Assembly (NCBI GenBank): GCA_029237695.1
Contig: CM055274.1
Coordinates: forward strand, 19,209,505 to 19,273,504
From: Conchocele bisecta
Lineage: Eukaryota > Mollusca > Bivalvia > Lucinida > Thyasiridae
Direction: 5' to 3'
Length of the DNA stretch: 64,000 bases
Made by a program: the position numbers and the translations under genes. This document shows positions 56,161 to 64,000 of the stretch, in pieces. The notes beneath the pieces are model-generated. The model ran no database searches. It was not told where the DNA came from and saw only the letters and a list, made by a program, of their open reading frames with translations. Numbering within the stretch: the first letter of the stretch is position 1; the number at the start of each line of letters is the position of its first letter.

Positions 56161-56524
56161 CTTATTGCACATTTTCAGTCGCAGTGTACAGTGGATGTTG
56201 ACACAATCTTCAAACAACACCCTACCCCCCGTGGCAATTAGAGCGACTAATGTTCCCACTGCTGTCACCCAGGGCTTTCCTTAATTGACCCCATGTACAG
56301 CATTGTTTCATTGTAAGTGGACAATAACCTACAATAATGACGTTATGACAGTTTGACCAGCATAGCACCAGATCCATCTATGAACCTGACAGCTCTGATA
56401 AGTGTCTACTCTGATGCCCGTCTGATTTAGCATTATATATAAGTACTATCGGGGAAAACATAGATTGTAACCTGACGATGTAAATATAAATGCATGTATA
56501 TACAGACTGGTATCCTACAGCTGT

Positions 56525-56782
56525 TGAACATTGCACAGTATGTCCATTTTGTCACCCACTGTCGCTGCGTTAGAAGATGGCAAAGTATCTGATGTTGAAT
56601 ACAAATTGATAACAGAGGAAATGGATAAATATCAACAAATGAAAGCTGATGTTAGAAAGCATATAAAGTTTGAGATTTCTACTGAAGAAACAAAAACAGC
56701 TCCGAGAGCAAATCAAATTGGATATGTTAAAAAATATAAATGGGCAGTAAATTTTGATTTCCATTTTAGTGCCAATGCATAA
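56525..56782 (+). pseudogene. Polinton small protein, C-terminal half
   Basis: The frame encodes ILSPTVAALEDGKVSDVEYK...ITEEMDKYQQMKADVRKH, a helix-rich end that belongs with the N-terminal half at 53,946-54,165. The stop is at 56,780-56,782. It is followed by a 17-bp inverted repeat shared with the convergent gene. Confidence 0.5.
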
Positions 56783-56833
56783 AAAAATAAAACAATCACT
56801 AAAGGCATTGGTTAATGATTGTTTTATTTTTTA
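56781..56833. terminator. Convergent bidirectional polyadenylation palindrome
   Basis: AAAAAATAAAACAATCA and its perfect complement (56,782-56,798 and 56,816-56,832) lie exactly between two convergent Polinton genes. Each arm carries AATAAA for the gene reading toward it. The overlap with the two stop codons suggests a shared 3'-end signal with a stem-loop. Confidence 0.6.
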
Positions 56834-57171
56834 ATAGAACAAAATAAAATGTACATAGAAACAAAATCAAAAGCATGATATTTGTTTTTATTATTTTTGT
56901 AAGATGGTTTCAACCCTAGTGGTCTTACATAGTATGGTGGGTATTTATCTTCTAACTTTTCAATCCGGTCTTTAAGGCTCTGGGGAGCCCATACTTCTCT
57001 ACCATCAGAAAGGGTAAGAATAATAGATTCGCCATAAGTTGTTTCTTTTGTTGAAACCTCTGTAATAGTATAAATGTATTTTTTCTTTAGATCGACCCAT
57101 TTAATTATGCCTGAGGAAGTTCGCTCTTTTAGCAATTCTTCAAATTGTGCAGTTGAGATTCCTTGTGTCAT
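56824..57171 (-). CDS. Small Polinton protein, intact frame (115 codons)
   Basis: It is an unbroken frame from ATG 57,169-57,171. The core includes IIKWVDLKKKYIYTITEV, YGESIILTLSDGREVW and YPPYYVRPLGLKPS, a beta-rich fold similar in outline to small OB-fold proteins encoded by many Polintons. A single-strand DNA-binding role is a guess. It diverges from the integrase gene, with about 40-70 bp between them that would hold both promoters. The last 20 or so residues read into AT-rich sequence. Confidence 0.5.
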   Translation of the reverse strand: MTQGISTAQFEELLKERTSSGIIKWVDLKKKYIYTITEVSTKETTYGESIILTLSDGREVWAPQSLKDRIEKLEDKYPPYYVRPLGLKPSYKNNKNKYHAFDFVSMYILFCSIKK

Positions 57172-57209
57172 TTTTTGTTATATAAATATATCTTAAATAA
57201 ATATAAACG

Positions 57210-58100
57210 GAGAAACTTTATTACAGCCCCAAAGGATTTTGGAAACGTTTGTCAACAGTAAAGAAATTAGCAAAGGCTGCAAAAGTAAGTAATACAGAAG
57301 CATTGTATGTCTTAATGAAACAAGCTATATGGCAGATTTATTTACCTGCACCAAAGAAAATAGTACGGCCAAAGTTTGATGTATCTACTACGAATGAAGT
57401 TCACCAAGCTGAATTATTATTCTTACCACATGATACAGTTAATCGTAAAACTTATAAATATGCATTGACTGTAGTTGATATTGCAAGCTGGTATAAGGAG
57501 GCTGAACCGTTGACTTCAAAAGACAGTAAAGAAGTTGCTAAAGCTTTTGAAAATATTTACAACAGAAAATTAGTGTATCGAAAATTATTGCAAGTAGATC
57601 CTGGACGAGAGTTCATGGGAGGTGTTACAAAACTGATGGATGAAAAATAAGAAGAGGTAGAACAGACATACATAGAGATCATGCTATAGTGGAAGGATTT
57701 AACAGAACATTGGCTGAAAGATTATTTGGGTATCAGTACGCAAAATAAATTGAAAAGCCACAAACGAAATAGGGAATGGGTTAAGAGGCTACCTAGTGTA
57801 CTAAAGGCAATACATTCGGAGACGAACACACCTCCTAAAATTGAAATAAAAGAAGTAAAGGATTATCCGTTCTGTCCTAATGCCAGTGTAAGGTATTTAT
57901 ACCAACCGTGTGAACAAGACGGTGGAGGTAAACGTAGAGCAACAGATCCAATATGGAGTGTCCATATTCATAAGGTTAATTATTATAGTGTAATGCAAGG
58001 TATTCGAGTATATTAGTTGGGACCTCCGGCGCCACAAAGAGGTTTTGTCAAAGAAGAATTACTTATTTTTCCTGCTGATACCCAAACGCGTATGTATTAA
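57210..58100 (+). pseudogene. Polinton retroviral-type integrase
   Basis: Integrase cuts and joins element ends into host DNA with a D,D-35-E core. Visible: WQIYLPAPKKIVRPKFDVS, VHQAELLFLP...YKYALTVVDIASWYKEAEPLTSK with the first two Asp positions, and LLQVDPGREFMG (second catalytic block). A stop at about 57,648 and a frameshift break the region before the catalytic Glu. Open frame resumes at 57,726 through SVRYLYQPCEQ and ends at TAA 58,098-58,100. The N-terminal start is uncertain. It overlaps the polymerase tail-to-tail by 38 bp. Confidence 0.75.
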
Positions 58101-59590
58101 TTTCGTCTGGCGCTATCCATCGCTTAGTATCTAGTGGTGGTAGTGTTGTTTTATTTATTGTTAATCCATATATGTTATGCTTCATTGATCTATCATATTT
58201 ATTTTGTGAGAGTATTTCTGTTTATTGAATAATGCATCACTGTAGTGGGCAAAGTTTATTTGTTTCTTAACTACATACTTCTTTACTCCCTTTTTCTTTC
58301 TTGATGAGTTGCTCGTCCGCCCTTAATATAGAATACAACTTTTGACGCAGACCTATGTACTCTGCAATAGCTGTTCCTGTACACTCATCTTTCATCTTCC
58401 CTATTATTTTTTTATTAGTTATATCACGAAGTGGATTATCAATTGGATAATCAGATAGATCGTATTCATCTTTCATTTCAGCCATGTCTTTATTCCCATC
58501 TTATGTTGTTATATCTACTAGTAATGAATCTGTGTCGGTGTACAACAGGGTGCAGTTTTCACCATACTTCTTTTTCAGTGTGTTGTAATACCAATCATAC
58601 ATCAGGTGTTTTGATAAGTCTAAGATGGTCATACCGACATAGAGTAGCTTGTTTAGTGTTAGTTTTGTTTTGTTTACATGTATTACAGATAATTCATCTG
58701 AGAACTTCACTCTCCTGTTAAAGTTTGGTTTTGCAATTATCTTTCTCAGCTTACCATTCGCACTACCATCTGTTCGTACTAGTTGTATATATACTCTATT
58801 TCTAATTTCTCCAGTATCTTCCCATATACAGAGTTATCCATTAGTTTGTAGAAGTCTTTCTGAAATGCAGATGTTGTCTTTTTACGGAACTCTGTATTAA
58901 GACTAATATACGGTTCCATCCATCTCTTCTCATTAAACTCTAATATCCTGTGTATTTTAGTGACCTTCATTCCAAGTGATCAATACAGACGCAGATTATT
59001 ATAGTGTATTTCATAGTTCTTATTCAACATATTAGGAACAAGTTTCTGACAATTAGCATCATGGTCTTCTTCTAATAGGTGTGTCTAATAATCTGATAAC
59101 CATTCTTTCTTCACTGCTAACTTCTCTGGTGCAAGAGGATAATCATTGTGTGTTTATCTTGGATATTCTAAGTCAACTTCAAGAAACAATCCTTTACAAT
59201 TCTTAATCTTACATTCTTTGACCCACTTAAAACCAGAGTAAGATAGAGCCTGACTCATTGCCCAACCATATAAGTTGTTTGCATCATAATACATTACATG
59301 ATTATCTTCTTCTGGGTTTTATCCATCAACATAAGGCTTTTGCATGCCTCTTGGAAACCATACTTATTCCATAACGCATTCCTTTCTCTATAAACAAATG
59401 CATATATATGTATATGTTAGTAACTCTAGATCTATTTATGTATGGTTAAGCGTTGCGTCGCAAGACAGGCCATGAGCCGTGAAATAGTGTAGTGGATCTA
59501 GTTTGTACACTCCCATACATGTCTTTCTAAATGTCTGGAACACATCGGCAAGTAGAGTCATATCTGCTTTAAGATATTGTAACAGAATAG
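58063..59590 (-). pseudogene. Polinton protein-primed DNA polymerase B, C-terminal half
   Basis: Reading the minus strand from 59,590: KADMTLLADVFQTFRKTC (thumb/TPR region), YYDANNLYGWAMSQ (palm motif A, near 59,290), LVPNMLNKNYEIHYNNLRLY, MDNSVYGK (motif B), and YTDTDSLL (motif C, near 58,540), then DTKRWIAPDEINTYAFG-like end in pieces and stop at 58,063-58,065. Polymerase B replicates the element from a protein primer. Exonuclease and N-terminal domains are absent, cut off where the LTR starts at 59,596. At least five stops or shifts (near 58,150, 58,490, 58,770, 58,980, 59,090) make it inactive. Confidence 0.8.
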
Positions 59591-59595
59591 TCTAA

Positions 59596-59984
59596 TGTCA
59601 GCACCCCCCCCCCCCATGCAAAATGAGTTGGTGGGGTATGACTCATTTTAACAAGTGATATAATGAGATTATTATTGATATATCGACACTGTGTAACTAA
59701 TATAATTATAATTTAGGCATGTACATTCAAATTAGCACTATGATAAACATGCCTGATAGCTTTTATGGTCACATGAAGAAATCTTGCAACTTGACATAAT
59801 TGATATTATTCCACCAGTAGTTCACTGCCCACTAAGTAATTATACCTACCTAAGGTAATACATTAATGAACTTCACCATGCACTGTTGGTTCAATTTATA
59901 ATCCCATAAGCCATCCTTTCCTATGACTAACAACTTCTAAGAACCCGCTCAACTTCTAAGACCCGCTCACTTAGAACTGTTACA
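59596..59984 (+). mobile_element. 5' LTR of a Ty3/Gypsy retrotransposon
   Basis: It begins TGTCAGCACC and ends CTGTTACA, the usual TG...CA form, giving about 389 bp. It is followed two bases later by a primer-binding site. It carries a run of 13 C (59,604-59,617). The preceding TCTAA (59,591-59,595) would be the expected target duplication; the 3' LTR needed to test this lies outside the window. Confidence 0.65.
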
Positions 59985-59986
59985 AT

Positions 59987-60004
59987 TGGTGTCAGCGTTT
60001 GGGA
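59987..60004 (+). other. Primer-binding site, tRNA-Leu type
   Basis: TTGGTGTCAGCGTTTGGGAT lies directly after the LTR. TGGTGTCAG...TGGGAT is complementary to the 3' end of tRNA-Leu apart from a few central changes. tRNA-Leu priming is also used by the clam element Steamer and relatives. Confidence 0.6.
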
Positions 60005-60318
60005 TCTAATTTTAGTAACAATTGCTCTCAATTAGAAAGAATCAAATGGGAGGAAATGAACCAAAATGAACTTGGAATGAGAGAATGTGATTAAATGGAC
60101 AAATTGAATTGAATTGAGGACAGTGAATGGAACTTCAAAACAAGACTATTTGACATTGTATATATAGCTATTGTTGGAACATTATCTCTACTTTATACGA
60201 CCTGACCAATAACAAGTTGCAACAGAAGTTTTCAAGCAGACATATTTATAATTTGGGTTAATATCATTAATATTTAAGAACAATTAGTAACCCAGCTGAA
60301 TCAGACTCGGACACGGAG

Positions 60319-61363
60319 GTGCAATTTAACAACATCAACAACAATGAAGGCGATAATATGCCAGTGAACCCAAGTGATGACGAGTACATAACCGGCACGG
60401 AGAAAGTTGACGGAGATCACGACAGAACCCCGGTGCGACAAAACAAACGAACAACAGACAATAGGAATATTAACTACCTAGGAATCCCGGTGGATACATT
60501 CCGCAACAGACACAGATATGCACAGCGGAGATCATATTCACCACGCCCAAGGAATGTGCCGATAACATTAAATCTCGACACATACGACAGACCACAAGAA
60601 TGGGAAATAAGCGTCACCTACTTTGAAGCATGCTGTAGGCTAGGAGACTACACAAATAGAGAGAAAGCGATGGTCTTAGGAGCTTCACTTAGAGGTGATG
60701 CTGCATAATTTTATGCGCATTTGGATGGACCAACAAGAGACAATTACAATGCGTTAATAATAGGAACAGTTTGGAATAAGCGGACAACAACCCAAATACA
60801 TTACTGAATTAGAAACAAGAATCAGGAAACCAGGACAGTCAATGGCCAAGTATGCTAAGGAAACTCTGAAATTGGCTCGTAAAGCATATCCAACAGTTAA
60901 TAATACATCGCAGCATTTGATGGCTCTATCATCAATATACAGAAGTTTACACCCGGATCTCAAATATAAATGCATATCGGAACAATGCCAAACTGTTGCG
61001 CATGCAGTCAGGATAGTGGAAACACATGAAAGCATTTACGGAAAATTATACAAGAAACACACAACTGTTCGTATGGTAAAGACGCCAGCAATTGATACAG
61101 CAAGAAATGCAGAAAGCCAAGATGACACAAACATCCAGAGAATCATCGAGCGACTAGATCGGCTCGAACAACTAAATACTGCAATACCACCGACACACCA
61201 AAGGAATCTAAATCCAAATTATTACCAACGTCAAAACCCTGCAAACAACAGATGCTTTTTTTGCGACTCGCCCGACCATTTTCGTCGACAATGCCCCAGA
61301 TATAATAGACAAGCACACCAAATGCAGAGAAACCAGGAACACGCCAGACCATCGTCTCATTAG
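60319..61363 (+). pseudogene. Ty3/Gypsy gag
   Basis: Gag builds the particle and packages RNA. An in-frame ATG is at 60,358 though the frame is open further upstream. The first part (capsid N-terminal, DTYDRPQEWEISVTYFEACC) ends at TAA 60,706-60,708. After a frame change, 60,842-61,363 carries the capsid C-terminal part (MAKYAKETLKLARKAYP) and one zinc knuckle CFFCDSPDHFRRQC (C-x2-C-x4-H-x4-C, near 61,255-61,296). The break makes it non-functional. Confidence 0.8.
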
Positions 61364-61374
61364 GCCTAGGGGCG

Positions 61375-64000
61375 GTGGACAAAAAGAGGCCTGTGAAAAC
61401 AGCTTTGAAAGTTCAGTGGGCCAATGACGAGGCCAGTAGAATGGGGAAACTTCGAAACAATTTGATAATGGTTTCTACACTATGGGCAAACTTTAATCTA
61501 AACACAGAGTGTCTTATAGACAATGGTTCTACGTCAACTATACGTTCACGGGAACAGTATGTGCAGCTTGAACCTGACAATAAGCCAGAATTATTACCAG
61601 TACAGCACTCAATAATAGATGTTAACGGCAACGGTCTGCACGTCTATGGACAAGCTAACTTTCAGCTGTCATTCAATGAACACATGACATATGATCAGTG
61701 CATGATAGTTTGTGATATTGATTTAAATTGCATTCTTGGTCAAGATTTTCTATGCAAACATATCAGGACTCTTGATTATGAAAAACAACAAATGACAACA
61801 CATACAGGAACAATTAATCTTTATTATGGTGTTACAGCAAATTGAGTGTGTAGAGTAACGGTGACAATTAAATTTACAGTGCAAGCGAATACATGTGCAT
61901 GGCTTCCTGTACAAATTGGAAACAAACAATGTGTATCAGATACAATTAATATTGAATCAGTATCAAGTACATGTGACAAAATCTTTTCAGTTGTACAAGG
62001 CCTTTTAAACAAACATGATTGTGATATGGTGAACATTATTAATTATAGAGACAAACCGATTCTTCTTGCTCCCAAAACAACCGTTGGCAAATATTCATCT
62101 GTTAATGTCAGCGAAATTTCGACACAAATCGGAAAATGTGCAAAAATTGCTGTTACCAGAAATTGTGAAGAGCTCCCAGACTATATGGTAGATTTATTTA
62201 ACCGAAGTTCAGAAAATCTGAATGACATTGAAAACGAAACATCAAAACATATTTGTTAATTCGATATCAATCTGTTTTTGCAAAATCATCCACTGATCTT
62301 GGATACACTGACAGAGTGCAACAGCATATAGACACTCAGAATGCAACACCAATAAAACAGCCATTGCGAAAATTTCCTCTTGCTCAACGCCAAGCTGAAC
62401 GGGCAGAAGTCCAGAAGTTGCTTGAACGCGACATAATCGAACCCTCAATATCTCCCTGGAGCAGCCCCATAGCCCTTGTGAAGAAGAAATCTGGTGATTG
62501 GCGATTATGTGTATACTTTAGAGCCGTAAATTCCGTCTGCAAACGCGACGTACTTCCCCTACCAGATATTGGACAGTGCCTTGACAGTTTGGGTGGAAAT
62601 TTGTGGTATTCGACAATGGATTTGAATATGGGATACCATCAGATGGGCGTATCACCTGAAGATAGAGAGAAAACAGCATTTTCAACAAGTTTATGACTAT
62701 TTCAGTTCAAAAGAGTACCCCTTGGCCTCGCAGCCACTCCATCAGAGTTATCACGACTCAGGTCAGATGTACTCCGTGGCATACAGTACACCGAATGTTG
62801 TCTATATATGGACGACATCATTTGTCCAAGCAAAACTGTCGACGAGCAACTGATACGTCTTGAACACATATTTCAAAGACTACAGGAAGCCAACTTGAAA
62901 CTAAAATGTTCAAAATGTACAATTCTTTCAAAAATCATGCAAATTCCTTGGTCACCGTATAAGTGGTGATGGAATAGAGACAGATGAAGATACAATTTCG
63001 GCAATCAACAACTGGCCACGTCCTAGAACTAAGAAAGATGTAAAATGTTTCCTCCGTTTGGGATCTTACTACAAGAAGTTTGCGAAATACTTTAGTGCGA
63101 TAGCTAAACCATTGTACCAGCTAACCGGAAAAATCAAACGATTTGCCTGGTCACCTGAAGCACAAGAGGCATTTGACCAGTTAAAGAAAGCATTGTCTAC
63201 ATCTCCAGTCTTAGCATATCCGCAGATAGGACAGCCAATGATCTTAGACACTGATAGCTCATTATATGTCACGGGTGCAGTACTGTCACAAGTACAAGAT
63301 GGAGAGGAACGTGTAATTGGTTACTTGAGTAAAACCATGAACAAACATGAAATTGAATATTGCACAAATCGCAAAGAAATGTTAGCTGTTGTAAATGCCA
63401 TGCAATATTTTCATCACTATCTGTATTAACAAGAAATACTACTTCGGACAGACAATGCAGCGGTCAGCTGGCTCAAAAACTTGAAGAGTCCTACTGGTCA
63501 AATGGCCAGATGGCTACAGTTGGTAGAGACATATAACATTAAAGTACCACACCGACCCGGCAGTCAACACAGGAATGCAGATGGACTCACCAGGCGACTC
63601 TGCAAGGTGTGTCGGAGACAGCAAAATAATGAGAGTGAAATAGAAACACATGTAGAAAATTATCAGTAGTTTGACGACAAACCACAACCGCTACAGCAAA
63701 CACAGAGCGAGCAAACCAGCACACAATCGTATGAAAACGGTAAAAACATGGACTGCACGACAAATATTGAATCTAACAATTCACATTTAGTACGCGCAAC
63801 TACCAGGAGTCAAGTATCTCCAGCCAATGAAGGGCGGCAGATATTGCTTGAAGGTTGGTCTCCAGCCGACATCCGACTTAGTCAGTTACAAGATGACAAC
63901 ATTAAACATGGATTGGTTGCATATGAAGAAGAGAGACAACTCAGTTGGAAAGACATCTCATTACATACATCTGTAACTAATAAATTACCGTCCATGTATG
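61375..64000 (+). pseudogene. Ty3/Gypsy pol: protease, RT, RNase H, start of integrase
   Basis: Protease: CLIDNGSTSTI (near 61,510), where the catalytic triplet reads DNG not DTG, and CILGQDFL. A TGA ends this at 61,843. RT: SPWSSPIALVKKKSGDWRLC (62,451 on), STMDLNMGYHQ, and catalytic YMDD (62,805-62,816). Stops and shifts occur near 62,250, 62,694 and 62,935. RNase H/tether: ILDTDSSLYVTGAVLSQ, TNRKEMLAVV, LRTDNAA and HRPGSQHRNADGLTRR, with a TAA at 63,427 and TAG at 63,667. The integrase linker WSPADIRLSQLQDDN is at 63,858 on, open to the window end. Inactive copy; about one third of pol and the 3' LTR lie beyond. Confidence 0.88.

Larger units (their letters stand above)
48065..59590. mobile_element. 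Polinton/Maverick element, truncated and decayed
   Basis: About 11.5 kb holds a packaging ATPase, double jelly-roll major capsid gene, minor virion-type genes, retroviral-type integrase and protein-primed DNA polymerase B, a combination diagnostic of Polintons. Genes lie on both strands. The left side is cut within the ATPase and the right side within the polymerase, and no terminal inverted repeats were found. Complete elements are usually 15-20 kb. A tandem-repeat element (49,515-50,300) and a compound insertion (about 54,165-56,520) lie inside. Confidence 0.85.

Noticed and set aside
59604..59617. Poly-C run in the LTR as a regulatory tract
   Set aside because: Similar C runs occur in unrelated places (1310-1370, 5346, 35,935) and are common sites of length error; no evidence of function.

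Overview
The window is animal nuclear DNA, most likely from a bivalve mollusc. One host gene is interrupted by introns, and the rest is mainly a dense, nested mixture of transposable elements. The bivalve assignment is an inference. It rests on an HSPA12-type Hsp70 gene (a family strongly expanded in bivalves), tandem-repeat elements carrying the AAGGTCAAGGTCA module, Ty3/Gypsy and APE-type LINE elements, tRNA-derived SINEs and a Polinton/Maverick. The species cannot be named from the sequence alone.

Layout. From 1 to 20.4 kb there is no host gene I can support. The stretch holds palindromes, several MITE families, a 1.57-kb element with about 250-bp terminal inverted repeats, tandem-repeat elements, a worn Ty3/Gypsy integrase remnant (17.87-18.86 kb) and repeats carrying GCGGCCATTTT-like sites. 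From 20.4 to 31.2 kb, five exons join in one continuous frame to give about 554 codons of an HSPA12-like Hsp70 protein on the + strand. The extreme N-terminal exon was not found. Its introns hold a (CCAA)n composite array, a 36-bp minisatellite, a SINE with a perfect 11-bp target duplication and at least six MITEs. From 31.2 to 40 kb lie more nested MITEs, SINE-like repeats and hairpin-ended tandem-repeat elements, one inserted in another.

From 40.9 to 44.4 kb is a broken APE-type non-LTR retrotransposon with a 2A-like motif ahead of its endonuclease. A second, more degraded LINE reverse transcriptase lies at 46.6-48.06 kb. It abuts a decayed Polinton/Maverick (48.07-59.59 kb) with packaging ATPase, major capsid protein, several small virion-type genes, integrase and protein-primed DNA polymerase B, on both strands. 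No terminal repeats are visible, and two insertions split it. From 59.6 kb to the window end is a Ty3/Gypsy retrotransposon: 5' LTR, tRNA-Leu-type primer site, gag with a CCHC knuckle, protease, RT, RNase H and the start of integrase. It has several stops and frameshifts and its 3' part lies outside the window.

Nesting gives a relative history of insertions: MITE-A in MITE-A; a long-TIR element in MITE-A; MITE-C in MITE-A; tandem-repeat elements in MITE-B, MITE-C, MITE-D and the Polinton; a TTAA element in MITE-D; MITE-F in MITE-E. Several insertions restore the host repeat exactly and reveal target-site duplications. All family letters (A-F) are mine. All protein identifications are by motif recognition; no database search was run.
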